Shown: positions 54,153-62,716 of the stretch, piece after piece
Position numbering within the stretch: position 1 is the first letter of the stretch
How the letters are laid out: each line of letters starts with the position of its first letter
Source: Streptomyces sp. CMB-StM0423
Lineage (GTDB): Bacteria; Actinomycetota; Actinomycetes; Streptomycetales; Streptomycetaceae
Assembly: GCF_002847285.1 (NCBI RefSeq)
Contig: NZ_CP025407.1
Span: 4,558,501 to 4,622,500, forward strand
Reading direction: 5' to 3'
Length of the DNA stretch: 64,000 nt
The notes under the pieces: generated by a model
Told to the model about the DNA's origin: nothing
The model's database searches: none
The model's input: only the letters and a program-made list of their open reading frames with translations
Made by a program: the position numbers and the translations under genes

Positions 54153-55394
54153 ATGGCGGTGTGGGACGAGCTGGTCGGGCAGCAGCGGGTCGGCGAGCAG
54201 TTGGCCGCCGCGGCCCGCGCCGCCGACGCCCGCGTCACTGCGGAAGCCGGCACCGCCGCCCCCGGCGGCCACCCCGCGGAGGCCGCCGCGCCGCCCTCCA
54301 ACTCCGCGATGACGCACGCCTGGCTGTTCACCGGACCGCCGGGCGCCGGCCGGGCGACGGCGGCCCGCGCGTTCGCCGCCGCCCTCCAGTGCGTCAGCCC
54401 GGACCGCGCGTCCGCCGGCCCCGGGTGCGGCTTCTGCGACGGCTGCCACACCGCCCTCGTCGGCACCCACGCGGACGTCACCGTCGTCGCCACCGACCTC
54501 CTCACCATCGGCGTCAAGGAGACCCGCGAGCTGGTCCGCCGCGCCCAGCTCGCCTCCTCCGGCGGCCGCTGGCAGGTCATCGTCGTCGAGGACGCCGACC
54601 GCCTCACGGAAGGCGCGGGCAACGTCCTGCTGAAGGCCATCGAGGAGCCCGCCCCGCGCACGGTGTGGCTGCTCTGCGCCCCGTCGCTGGAGGACGTGCT
54701 GCCCACGATCCGCTCCCGCTGCCGCCACCTCTCCCTCAGTACCCCCGCGGTCGCGGCGGTCGCCGCCGTCCTCGTCCAGCGCGACGGCATCACCCCCGCG
54801 GTCGCCGAGTCCGCCGCCCGCGCCGCCGGCGGCCACCTCGACCGGGCCCGCCGCCTGGCCACCGACGACCGCGCCCGCGAACGCCGGGCGGCGGTGCTGC
54901 GGATACCGCTGCGCGTCGACGACATCGGCGGCTGCCTGCGCGCGGCGCAGGAGCTGGTCGAGGTCGCGGCGGACGCGGCGAAGGAGCGGTCCGAGGAGCT
55001 GGACGAGCAGGAGACGGAGGAGATGCGCACGGCGCTCGGCGCGCAGCCCGGCGGCCGGATGCCGCGCGGTACGGCGGGCGTGATGAAGGACCTCCAGGAG
55101 CGCCAGAAGCGCCGGGCGACGCGCAGCCAGCGCGACAGCCTCGACCTGGCCCTCACCGACCTCGCGGGCTTCTACCGGGACGTGCTCGCGCTCCAGCTCG
55201 GTGCGGTGGCCGACGCCTCGCTGCTGCCGTGCGCGGACGTGGGGGACGGGCTGCGGCGGATCGCGGAGGACAGCAGCGCGGAGATGACGCTGCGGCGGAT
55301 CGACGCGATCATGGAGTGCCGGGACGCGCTGGAGCGGAACGTGGCGCCGCTGCTGGCGCTGGAGGCGATGACGGTGACGCTGCGCAAACCGTAG
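54153..55394 (+). CDS. holB: DNA polymerase III delta' subunit
   Basis: This clamp-loader subunit works with gamma/tau to place the sliding clamp. The 413-aa AAA+-fold protein has a degenerate P-loop GPPGAGRAT (Lys replaced by Arg, as expected for non-hydrolysing delta'). The zinc module has Cys residues in CVSP...CGFCDGC, and EDADRLTEGAGNVLLKAIEEP precedes the SRC motif (SRCRHLSL). An Ala/Pro-rich insert (about 27-52) precedes the P-loop. In S. coelicolor holB directly follows tmk; here about 14 kb of island DNA separates them. Confidence 0.94.
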   Translation: MAVWDELVGQQRVGEQLAAAARAADARVTAEAGTAAPGGHPAEAAAPPSNSAMTHAWLFTGPPGAGRATAARAFAAALQCVSPDRASAGPGCGFCDGCHTALVGTHADVTVVATDLLTIGVKETRELVRRAQLASSGGRWQVIVVEDADRLTEGAGNVLLKAIEEPAPRTVWLLCAPSLEDVLPTIRSRCRHLSLSTPAVAAVAAVLVQRDGITPAVAESAARAAGGHLDRARRLATDDRARERRAAVLRIPLRVDDIGGCLRAAQELVEVAADAAKERSEELDEQETEEMRTALGAQPGGRMPRGTAGVMKDLQERQKRRATRSQRDSLDLALTDLAGFYRDVLALQLGAVADASLLPCADVGDGLRRIAEDSSAEMTLRRIDAIMECRDALERNVAPLLALEAMTVTLRKP

Positions 55395-55482
55395 AAAACG
55401 CGAAGCGGCACCCGGCCTCCTCCCACTCCACGTCACTCGTACGGGGAGAGGGTGACCGGGTGGAGGCCCCACCCCCAGCGGT

Positions 55483-55488
55483 TACGCT
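55483..55488 (+). promoter_or_regulatory. -10 box for leaderless S33 peptidase transcript
   Basis: TACGCT is seven bases before the ATG at 55496; no ribosome site is present. Confidence 0.45.
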
Positions 55489-55495
55489 CAGGCGC

Positions 55496-57094
55496 ATGGA
55501 ATTCCGCAGCCTGTTCCGTACGGCCGCACCCGTCACCGCGCTGCTGGTGCTGATCGCCGCCGCCGGGTGTGACTCCGCCGGATCCGACGACGGCGGCACG
55601 GACACCGGCGGCAGCGGCGCCGACGCCGCCCGCGCCGGCAGCGTCAGCAAGGTGCTCGAAGCGCTCCCGGCGAAGATCCCCGCGGACATCAAGCCGTACT
55701 ACGAGCAGAAGCTGCGCTGGACCGAGTGCGACGACGCCCCCGGCTTCGACTGCACGACGCTGCGCGTACCGATGGACTACGCCGAGCCGGGCGGCGGTGA
55801 CCTGAAGCTGGCGGTCACCCGCAAGCAGGCCGAGAACCCCGGCGGGCGCCTGGGCTCGCTGCACGTGAACCCGGGCGGCCCGGGCGCCTCGGCCATCGAG
55901 TTCATGCAGAACTTCGCGGGCATCGGCTACCCGGAGGACGTCCGGGCCCGGTACGACATCGTGGCGATGGACCCCCGCGGCGTGGGCAGCAGCCAGCCGG
56001 TGAAGTGCCTGACGAACGCGGAGTTCGAGGCGCACACCCAGGTCGATCAGACGCCCGACGACGAGCGCGAGGTCGAGGCGCTGACCGCGTCGTTCGACCG
56101 CTTCGCCCAGGGCTGCGCGAAGCGCGCGGGCGACCTGCTGGGCCATGTCTCGACGGAGGAGGCGGCCCGGGACATGGACGTCTTCCGCGGCGTCCTCGGC
56201 GACGAGAAGCTGACGTACGTCGGCGCCTCGTACGGCACGATGCTCGGCGCCACCTACGCGGGCCTCTTCCCGCAGCGCGCGGGCCGCCTGGTCCTCGACG
56301 GCGCGATGGACCCGTCCCTCACCTCCCGGCAACTGAACCTCGACCAGAACGCCGGTTTCACCACCGCCTTCGACTCCTTCGCCGAGGACTGCGTCCAGCG
56401 CTCCGACTGCCCGCTGGGCACAGGCAGCGCCGAGGACGCGGGCACGCAGCTCCGTGACTTCCTGGACCGACTCGACTCGAAGCCGGTGCCGACCGGCGAG
56501 AAGCGGAACCTGGGCGAGCCGCTGGCGACGATGGGCGTGCTGATGGCCATGTACCAGGAGGACTTCTGGCCGCAGCTCCGCGACTCCCTCACCGACGCGA
56601 TGGAGCGCAAGGACGGCAGCGGGCTGCTGGCGCTGGCGGACATGTACTTCGAGCGCGAGGCGGACGGCTCGTACGGCAGCATGATGTACGGCTTCGCCGC
56701 CGTGAACTGCATCGACCAGCCGCCACCCTTCGAGACCCCGGCGGACGTCGAGAAGCTGGTCCCGGACTTCGAGGCGGACTCCCCGGTCTTCGGCCGCGAC
56801 TTCGCCTGGGCCGCACTGAACTGCGCCGACTGGCCCGTCCCCGCCACCGGCGAAGCCAACCGCATCGAGGCCGCGGGCACCGACCCGATCCTGGTCGTCG
56901 GCACCACCCGCGACCCGGCGACCCCGTACGTCTGGGCGGAGAGCCTGGCGGCCCAGCTCAAGGAGGGCGTGCTGCTGACGTACGAGGGCGACGGCCACAC
57001 GGCGTACGCCCGCGGCAACGGCTGCATCGACGACGCGGTCGGCACCTTCCTCCTGGAAGGCACCCCACCCGAGGACGGCAAGCGCTGCCGGTAG
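55496..57094 (+). CDS. Secreted alpha/beta-hydrolase, tripeptidyl-aminopeptidase (S33) type lipoprotein
   Basis: The 532-aa exported lipoprotein has a signal segment 9-24 with lipobox AAGC (Cys25). Oxyanion-hole NPGGPGASAIEF (125-136), nucleophile Ser245 in GASYGTML, Asp473 (TTRDPATPY) and His501 (GDGHTAY) form the triad. A TAP-like C-terminal domain carries the last two. Streptomyces homologues remove N-terminal tripeptides or act as general secreted peptidases; it could also be an esterase. It follows holB in the same direction with its own promoter. Confidence 0.9.
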   Translation: MEFRSLFRTAAPVTALLVLIAAAGCDSAGSDDGGTDTGGSGADAARAGSVSKVLEALPAKIPADIKPYYEQKLRWTECDDAPGFDCTTLRVPMDYAEPGGGDLKLAVTRKQAENPGGRLGSLHVNPGGPGASAIEFMQNFAGIGYPEDVRARYDIVAMDPRGVGSSQPVKCLTNAEFEAHTQVDQTPDDEREVEALTASFDRFAQGCAKRAGDLLGHVSTEEAARDMDVFRGVLGDEKLTYVGASYGTMLGATYAGLFPQRAGRLVLDGAMDPSLTSRQLNLDQNAGFTTAFDSFAEDCVQRSDCPLGTGSAEDAGTQLRDFLDRLDSKPVPTGEKRNLGEPLATMGVLMAMYQEDFWPQLRDSLTDAMERKDGSGLLALADMYFEREADGSYGSMMYGFAAVNCIDQPPPFETPADVEKLVPDFEADSPVFGRDFAWAALNCADWPVPATGEANRIEAAGTDPILVVGTTRDPATPYVWAESLAAQLKEGVLLTYEGDGHTAYARGNGCIDDAVGTFLLEGTPPEDGKRCR

Positions 57095-57174
57095 CCCACT
57101 CCCCAACCGGGTGCGGAGGACCCCGGGGAACTGTGTAAACTTGTCGCCGTTGCCAGGGCCCCGGCCCGCAACCT

Positions 57175-57251
57175 GCCGCCTTAGCTCAGTCGGCCAGAGC
57201 GACGCACTCGTAATGCGTAGGTCAAGGGTTCGATTCCCTTAGGCGGCTCCA
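57175..57251 (+). tRNA. tRNA-Thr (anticodon CGU)
   Basis: Acceptor arms GCCGCCT (57175-57181) and AGGCGGC (57241-57247) pair perfectly. The anticodon loop CTCGTAA gives anticodon CGT at 57209-57211 (reads ACG). The T-arm is GGGTTCGATTCCC-like and the 3' CCA (57249-57251) is encoded. A terminator follows immediately. Foreign-looking DNA begins directly 3', so this tRNA is the likely attachment site of an integrative element. Confidence 0.97.
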
Positions 57252-57253
57252 TC

Positions 57254-57288
57254 AAAGGCCAGGTCACGTAGCCCGTGACCTGGCCTTT
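57254..57288 (+). terminator. tRNA-Thr terminator
   Basis: A perfect 15-bp stem AAAGGCCAGGTCACG (57254-57268) / CGTGACCTGGCCTTT (57274-57288) ends in a T-run. Confidence 0.93.
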
Positions 57289-57340
57289 TGCATGCAGCAG
57301 AGCATGACGTGCGACACGGCCGGAACGCCGCGAGCCTGCT

Positions 57341-57362
57341 TGCGTGAGCGCTGCGTGAGCGC
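57341..57362 (+). repeat. Tandem 11-bp repeat near the putative att site
   Basis: TGCGTGAGCGC occurs twice head to tail, about 90 bp from the tRNA 3' end. It could be integrase arm-type binding sites, but this is only a positional inference. Confidence 0.5.
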
Positions 57363-57461
57363 GACGACGGGATGGGCTGGTGGGGCCTCCTTCGGCAGTG
57401 AACATCCCCGTCGATCCGCGCGGGGTTGGCAACCCCACCCGCAGGCGACCTCGCTCTTGGC

Positions 57462-57467
57462 TACCCT
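57462..57467 (+). promoter_or_regulatory. -10 box for leaderless HEPN-like gene
   Basis: TACCCT lies six bases upstream of the ATG at 57474 without a ribosome-binding site. Confidence 0.4.
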
Positions 57468-57473
57468 GCGCTA

Positions 57474-58262
57474 ATGCTGACGAAAGATCGGTTCGCCGAC
57501 GTCTGTCGCGAGACAACGTGGAATGTGAAGAAGTTCCTGGACCTCATCTACATCCACTCTGAGCGAGACGCGCGGGGTCGCCAGCCTCGCGCGACGCTGA
57601 ACCCGCTGACTGTCCTGATGGCAGCTGCGGCGTGGGAGCGCTTCCTCAGCGACTTGGTCGGAGCGGCTTCCTATCCGGAAGACAAGTGGGGCGATCGGGG
57701 CAGCAGTGGACTGGGGCGCTTTGAGATCCCCAAAGCCAAGAGGTCGGACGGGCAGGGCGGGCTATCCCGCCCGTGGGAGCCTGACCACCTATCTCCCTAC
57801 CTGCGCCAACGTGGGGTAATCAATCACGACATATCTGATAAATGGGCTGCATGGCTATCCTTCACCTGGGCTGGTGCGACTCCCAAAAGTTGGTTGTTCG
57901 TTGAGTACGCCCAAGAACCAAGTGTGTTTCGCGATGTCCTGAAGGAGGTGCAGAAGATCCGGAACGGGGTTGCGCACCTCGCATTTCCTCAGGACTTTGC
58001 TGCGGCCAGTGAGTCGAGCTACACGTGGATCAACAACGCGCAGTCGATCACCATTCAGAGTGGCCATGCGCGTGGCCTATCGGCTGCGCTCCTGCAGCTG
58101 ATCGACGTAAGCATCGTGACCGTGGCACGCAGTCATGGCTGGCCCACCGAAGGGTGTCGGCTGTCGGCCGCATGGTTTCGCGCGAAGGTCCCAGAGAGCG
58201 ACTCTCGGTACGCAGGTACTGAATTCTGGGGTGGGCAAAGCCTTCACCGACTGAGGGCCTGA
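57474..58262 (+). CDS. HEPN-like domain protein (possible RNase, cargo gene)
   Basis: The 262-aa protein has no close family I can name. LKEVQKIRNGVAHLAFP (156-172) contains Arg163-x4-His168, the R-x4-6-H signature of HEPN RNases found in toxin and anti-phage systems. The helical N-terminal part (MAAAAWERFLSDLVGAA, 49-65) fits the HEPN/RiboL-PSP arrangement in which an all-helical dimer forms the active site. Codon use is less GC3-biased than core genes (many GTT, CCT, AAT), suggesting transfer. It stands alone next to tRNA-Thr with no visible antitoxin. The ATG at 57474 is chosen for the -10 box six bases upstream; a frame to 57426 exists. Confidence 0.65.
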   Translation: MLTKDRFADVCRETTWNVKKFLDLIYIHSERDARGRQPRATLNPLTVLMAAAAWERFLSDLVGAASYPEDKWGDRGSSGLGRFEIPKAKRSDGQGGLSRPWEPDHLSPYLRQRGVINHDISDKWAAWLSFTWAGATPKSWLFVEYAQEPSVFRDVLKEVQKIRNGVAHLAFPQDFAAASESSYTWINNAQSITIQSGHARGLSAALLQLIDVSIVTVARSHGWPTEGCRLSAAWFRAKVPESDSRYAGTEFWGGQSLHRLRA

Positions 58263-59843
58263 CCCGCCGGGGGCGTCGGAGCTGGCATCGCTAGCTACAG
58301 CACGTTGATACAACGTACGGTGACTGAGGTATCGGTACAGAGCCGGTAAGCCGGGTTCGGACGTGATGCCCGGCGGGCCAGGGCGATCAGCGGATCCAGC
58401 ACATCGGCTGTGGGCCGGGACGGCAGGTCTCCTCTTGGCTGTATATCGCGGGGGCCCTTAGGGCCTGCCCACGGACGAGGCACTCGGGTACTCGGTGGCG
58501 TGGGTGGCTTTTTGAGGACGTGTTGAACAATTTGCTCCAGGCCGGGGCCAGGGCCAAGGCCCCGGCGGAGGCGGACGTAGAACTACCCGGAACCGAGTCG
58601 CTCCGGGGCTCCGGTGCGGCGTCGGTGACCTGGCCACGGCCCTTGTTCACATGCGGTGCGCTCGCCGGGCTTCCGCTGACCGGGCCGGTGCGGTGGAGGC
58701 AGCCTAGGCGGGTTTACTGCCATGGCAGGTGGACGGCCCAGGCGCTGCCGCCGGCGAGCAGGAGGACTGCGGCGATGAGTGCGGTTGTCAGCAGCCGGAC
58801 GGGGCGGCGCTGCAGGGTGAGGTGGAAGTCGCCGATGCGCAGCTCGATATACGGCGGCGGGGGGATGGAGTCCTGGTTGCGGCTGATGATCGGTCTCCTG
58901 TCAGGCGTGTGGTGCGTGGAGGCGGCCGGTTTGTTTGTCAGTGGGGCAGGGCCGGCTTGGACCGTCAGCAACAGTAAGGGGCAGCAGCACGCAAGGTGTT
59001 CACAGGAGTGAACCCACGTTGGTGAATCAAGGACCCGCAGCGGTGGCTCAGGTGGTGCGTCGTGCGGACTGGCGGCGAGCGTAGATGCCAGCCCGGAGGA
59101 ATTTTCGTCGGCGACCACTTTGTGCCAGTTGGGGTCGTCCGGTCGTGGGCAGGGCACGATGAGAGTCGGGGCCCTGCGGCGTCTGTTCTTGTGCAGACCG
59201 CAGGACAGCCCGCAGGGCGGCGCCATGGGGGAGCAGGCACGCAGCTGGTGAACGCGGGCTCGCAGTTCTCCGCCTCCCGGTGGCCGCCGGCCGCGATGAT
59301 GCGGGGTCAGCCCTGGGCGCGGGACATTATCTGATGACTACGTTACGACCTCGGTTACGGGCCAGCAGAGGGACCGTAGTTTTGGAAACCGCCGGCGAGG
59401 GGCGCTGCGGCGCGTTCGAGGTCGAGGATCTCCCACGCCAGGCGCTGTTCGCAGGAACTCGGCGATGCACTGGCTGCGCACCGGCCGTTGGTCGGTGCGC
59501 CCCGTCACATTCGCACGTCACACCCGAGCGAGGCCGCTGATGCAGTGCGATGTTGCGCGCAGTCAGCCGACTGCCGCTCAGCGTCCACCGCCACTGCGGG
59601 GCCGATCGGCCAAGCCTGTCACGATGTAGGGGCTGAAGCGGCCGATCTAGCGCCGCGCCATGGCTGGGTCACGCACCAGCAGCAAGGAGATTAGCGTCAC
59701 TGGCATGCCTGTAGGGCGGGCGAACGCTGACCACGACCGGGCGGACAATGCAGGCGCCTCGATTCGAACGCCCGGCGAAAACCTCAGCGCCTCCCGCCCC
59801 AAACGACCTCAACACCTGTAGCGCACGGAACTTGGGGAATTGC
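58263..59843. other. 1.6-kb region without recognisable genes (element scar or decayed DNA)
   Basis: Composition is mixed and more AT-rich than the core. No frame has convincing start sites, codon bias or known motifs, except a 58-aa membrane ORF at 58714-58890. A minus-strand frame at 58295-58483 ends DVLDPLIALARRASRPNPAY but is too short to judge. No transposase or complete inverted repeats were found. It probably holds remnants of earlier element genes and the integrase's 3' attachment region. Confidence 0.5.
58714..58890 (-). CDS. Small membrane protein typical of actinomycete plasmids/AICEs (non-canonical start)
   Basis: The 58-aa frame reads IISRNQDSIPPPPYIELRIG then DFHLTLQRRPVRLL, with one membrane helix (TTALIAAVLLLAGGSAWAV). 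The PPPYIE-RIG-FH-T-QR pattern resembles small membrane proteins often encoded on integrative elements of Streptomyces, as I recall. AGGAG precedes, but the codons at the expected start are ATC-ATC rather than ATG. It is therefore either started at ATC or inactivated by loss of its start. The longer frame to 59226 has no protein-like upstream part. Confidence 0.4.
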   Translation of the reverse strand: MISRNQDSIPPPPYIELRIGDFHLTLQRRPVRLLTTALIAAVLLLAGGSAWAVHLPWQ

Positions 59844-61463
59844 TCAAATCTTGGGCTTCTTGCGCTTAACCTTCTTCTTCGCGGCTTCGACAGTTTTCGA
59901 CTGCTTTGCCTTCTTGGCTGCTTTGCGAGCTTTGTCAACCGCGGCCTTTTGTGCGTTCTCCGCCACTTTGCGCTGGAGCGGGACCAGCTTGGCGGTGGCC
60001 TCCGCGGCTCCGCGGCCGACCTCGGGGAGGACGCTCTGGTAGATGTCCCGCGTGATCCGGGTGTCGCTGTGTCCGAGGGTGTCGGAGACGATCTTCACGT
60101 CCACGCCGGCGGCGAGCATGAGCGTGGCCGCGCCGTGGCGCAGGTCGTGCAGCCGGACAGGCGGGAGGCCGGAGGCGGCGACGAGCCGCTCGAAAAGGTC
60201 GGTCACCTTGCCGGGGTGCAGCCAGGAACCGTCTTCCTGAGTAAAGACCATGCCTGTCTCGACCCAGGCCGTACCCCATTCCTCGCGTGCCGCTTCTTGA
60301 CGCTCGCGGTGCCGCTTGAGGACGTTGACGGTGTCGTCGTCGAGCGCGACCACGCGGTGCCCGCTATCGGTCTTTGGCTCGGACGTCTCCACGTCCCAAC
60401 CGTCCTGCACGAGCTGCGCGGAAACGGTCAGCGAATGGGCATCCAGGTTGGTCTCCGACCACGGCTGCCCGCACGCCTCTCCGCGCCGCAGGCCGCGAAA
60501 GGCGATCAGGTGCCACATCGCGTACAGCCGGTCTTCGGCTACAAAGTCGAGGAAAGCCCCGGTTTGCTTCGGCGTCCAGACCATCACCGGCGACGGCTTG
60601 TCACCCGTCTCGCGCCACCTGGCCACCCGCTCCTTCGTCCACACCAGGGCCTTCGGCTTGCGCACGGGGTCGAGTTCGACGTGGGCGGCCGGGTTGAAGG
60701 TGATGATCTGCTGGCCGATGGCGTCGTTGAGCGACGCCCGCAGCGTGGCCTTGACCCGCTGGCGTGTGGCGGGGCCGGTGATGCGGCGGAACGGCGGCAT
60801 CGCGTCGATCGCGGCCTTCATCGCCTTGCGGCGGGCACGGTTCTCCGCCCCCTTCCACGGGACCGCCGCCAACTCCTCGATCGCCGCGCGCCGCTGCGCG
60901 TTCTGCTCCAGGATCTCGACGTTGTGGTCGGCGATGGCCGTGAACATGCCGCTGAGGTGGCTCACCCGCAGCCGGTCCAGGCGGTGGTGACCGATCCGCG
61001 GCTTGAGGTGGACACGGATGTCCGTGTCGTAGCGGCTCAGGCCGGAACGGCGGATGCGCTTGCCCTCCAGCCACCGGTCCAGCCACTCGTCGACGGTGAG
61101 CCGGCCGACGAGGTCTTGGCCGGACTTGAGGCGACGCCGCGTCTCCTCCACGTCAGGCAGCGGCCGCTTTTCGTCGCCCACCTCCTCCAGCATGACGGCG
61201 ATCAGGTCCATGCCTTCAGGGTCGTCGGCACCAGCCAGGCCGAGGAGGGCGCGGACGTGGTTCAGGTCCGTCTGCGCGGCCTTGAGGGTCTCGTAGCCGG
61301 CGCGGCTGAAGGAGCGGCGTGCCCCGTCCTCGCGGGGCGGCAGCTCCTGGCGTATGGAGTACGAGCCGTGCTTGCGGTTGGTGAGCTTGGGGCACTTCTT
61401 GCCGAGCGGTTTGCCGCTCTCGGGGTCGCGACAGTAGCAGCGGCGGTGGGTGGAACCCTTCAA
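59844..61463 (-). CDS. int: Tyrosine (phage-type) site-specific integrase
   Basis: The 539-aa recombinase would integrate and excise the element at its att site. Catalytic residues are Arg326 (GLRRGEACG), His439-x2-Arg442 (LHDLRHGAAT), His465 (LGHSDTRIT) and Tyr475 (TRDIYQSV), so the active site is complete. The N-terminal segment has a CYC...C pattern and an arm-binding-like domain, and a SAM-like core-binding domain lies at about 120-260. The C-terminal ~40 residues form a Lys-rich tail (AAKKKVKRKKPKI). The start overlaps the XRE gene stop by 4 bp. It reads toward tRNA-Thr, but lies 2.6 kb from it. Confidence 0.96.
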   Translation of the reverse strand: MKGSTHRRCYCRDPESGKPLGKKCPKLTNRKHGSYSIRQELPPREDGARRSFSRAGYETLKAAQTDLNHVRALLGLAGADDPEGMDLIAVMLEEVGDEKRPLPDVEETRRRLKSGQDLVGRLTVDEWLDRWLEGKRIRRSGLSRYDTDIRVHLKPRIGHHRLDRLRVSHLSGMFTAIADHNVEILEQNAQRRAAIEELAAVPWKGAENRARRKAMKAAIDAMPPFRRITGPATRQRVKATLRASLNDAIGQQIITFNPAAHVELDPVRKPKALVWTKERVARWRETGDKPSPVMVWTPKQTGAFLDFVAEDRLYAMWHLIAFRGLRRGEACGQPWSETNLDAHSLTVSAQLVQDGWDVETSEPKTDSGHRVVALDDDTVNVLKRHRERQEAAREEWGTAWVETGMVFTQEDGSWLHPGKVTDLFERLVAASGLPPVRLHDLRHGAATLMLAAGVDVKIVSDTLGHSDTRITRDIYQSVLPEVGRGAAEATAKLVPLQRKVAENAQKAAVDKARKAAKKAKQSKTVEAAKKKVKRKKPKI

Positions 61464-62155
61464 AGGCCGTCCTCCTCTGTAGTGTCGGCGTTGGAGCCGT
61501 CGGGATCGACATCCGCGAGTTCTGGCGGTAGGTAGGGGAGAAGGCCGCGCTCGCTCCGGATGAAGGAGCGGGCAACACGCAGGCGGTGCTTGGCCTCGTC
61601 GACTTCCTCAAGGGCCTCAGCCTGCTCACGGAGAGCCTTCGCCCTCTCCGCTCCAGTGCGTGCGTGATCGACGGCCCATCGGGCGTAGCGCTCACTCGCC
61701 ATCGCGGACTTGGCCGAGACGAGGGCGCTGATGTGCTCGCCCTGGTAGCGCAGCATGTCGCGGTCGGTCAGATATCCGTCGTCCTGTGCGATGAACCAGC
61801 ACATGGCCTCCCACGGGGCGACCCGGTCCTCGTACGGGAGCCGCTGAACCTCGGCGACGTAGCCGATCGGGTAGATCAGGCAGATCGGGTTCGTGCCCAG
61901 CGCCTGGGCCAGGACCATGACGTCGACCAGCGGCAGCGACGCGCGGCGGCCCGACTCCATGTTGGCGATGACGTTGCGGGGGATCGTGTGCCCGAGGGCC
62001 CCGCACTCGTTGGCCAGTTCCTGGGCGCTCCACCCCAACTCCTTCCTCCGCCGCCGGACTTCTCCGGCCACGGTGGCCATGACGTGGTCCGTCCACTCCG
62101 GGACGTCGTCCTCGTCCGCGCCTTCGTTCCCAGCATGGGGTCGTCGTTGTGTCAT
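61460..62155 (-). CDS. XRE-family helix-turn-helix regulator
   Basis: The 231-aa repressor-like protein has an XRE helix-turn-helix at about 30-90 (EVRRRRKELGWSAQELANEC through NVIANMESGRRASLPLVD). A helical C-terminal half with Arg/Glu-rich heptads (about 150-210) probably dimerises. It is coupled to int, and a 7-5-7 palindrome overlaps its own start codon, so autoregulation and control of the divergent xis-rep genes are likely. Confidence 0.9.
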   Translation of the reverse strand: MTQRRPHAGNEGADEDDVPEWTDHVMATVAGEVRRRRKELGWSAQELANECGALGHTIPRNVIANMESGRRASLPLVDVMVLAQALGTNPICLIYPIGYVAEVQRLPYEDRVAPWEAMCWFIAQDDGYLTDRDMLRYQGEHISALVSAKSAMASERYARWAVDHARTGAERAKALREQAEALEEVDEAKHRLRVARSFIRSERGLLPYLPPELADVDPDGSNADTTEEDGL

Positions 62156-62188
62156 GAAGACACAATAACTCCGTCATCCTGGAATGAC
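62147..62188. promoter_or_regulatory. Operator region between XRE and xis genes (two dyads)
   Basis: TTGTGTC-ATGAA-GACACAA (62147-62165) is a perfect dyad that includes the XRE start codon. GTCAT-N6-ATGAC (62173-62188) is a second perfect dyad 8 bp away, toward xis. Confidence 0.65.
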
Positions 62189-62249
62189 CTGCCTGGAGTC
62201 GGACGTGATCCCCGCGTTCGCCGAGGGCTCAGTACGGAATGGAGCGTCC

Positions 62250-62480
62250 ATGCGTGACGAAGCCCCCAGCGTCCCGTCGAGAGGGATGACCCGCGAGGAA
62301 CTGCTCGCCCTTCCGGTGGCCATCGACCTGGACACCTGCAACCGCGCGCTCGGGCTGGGGCGAAGCAAGGGATACGAGTTGGCCAAGCGGGGACAGTACC
62401 CGTGCCGGGTCCTTCGGCTGGGCAAGGCGTACCGGGTCGTGACGGCCGACTTGCTGGACCTGCTCGGCCTGGCCGCATGA
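62250..62480 (+). CDS. xis: Excisionase (AlpA/Xis-like helix-turn-helix)
   Basis: The 76-aa DNA-binding protein has a MerR-like winged helix, DLDTCNRALGLGRSKGYELA then KRGQYPCRVLRLGKAYRV, ending in TADLLDLLGL. Such proteins bend att DNA and direct the integrase toward excision. The ATG at 62250 has GGAG at 62241; a frame to 62184 would begin inside the operator. It is followed after 236 bp (no gene seen) by the P-loop gene in the same direction. Confidence 0.85.
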   Translation: MRDEAPSVPSRGMTREELLALPVAIDLDTCNRALGLGRSKGYELAKRGQYPCRVLRLGKAYRVVTADLLDLLGLAA

Positions 62481-62716
62481 CCGGACGGGCACCCGAGGAA
62501 GAGTTCTGCGCGGAGCGGACACAGAATCGCTGGACTGTTCCCCGCCGTGGTCGTACTGTCCGTGTTCCCTCGCGGCACAACGGTTCCCGCGAGAAGTGGG
62601 CGAGCCCCCGGCGCTGCAACGCCGGAGGCCCCAGCAGCGCCTGTCTATGGCCCCATGTGACCGAATCCGGCGGCAACGGCGCACAAGCCTGCGACCGCCA
62701 GCAGAGGAGCTGCCCC

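Noticed and set aside
58295..58483. 62-aa minus-strand frame in the decayed region
   Set aside because: It has no ribosome site, no recognisable motif and a mixed codon pattern.
59755..59790. GATTCGAAC resembling a tRNA T-loop on the minus strand next to int, a possible att remnant
   Set aside because: The T-stem would have at most two pairs, no acceptor/CCA pattern follows, and it does not match the tRNA-Thr 3' end beyond GTTCGA.
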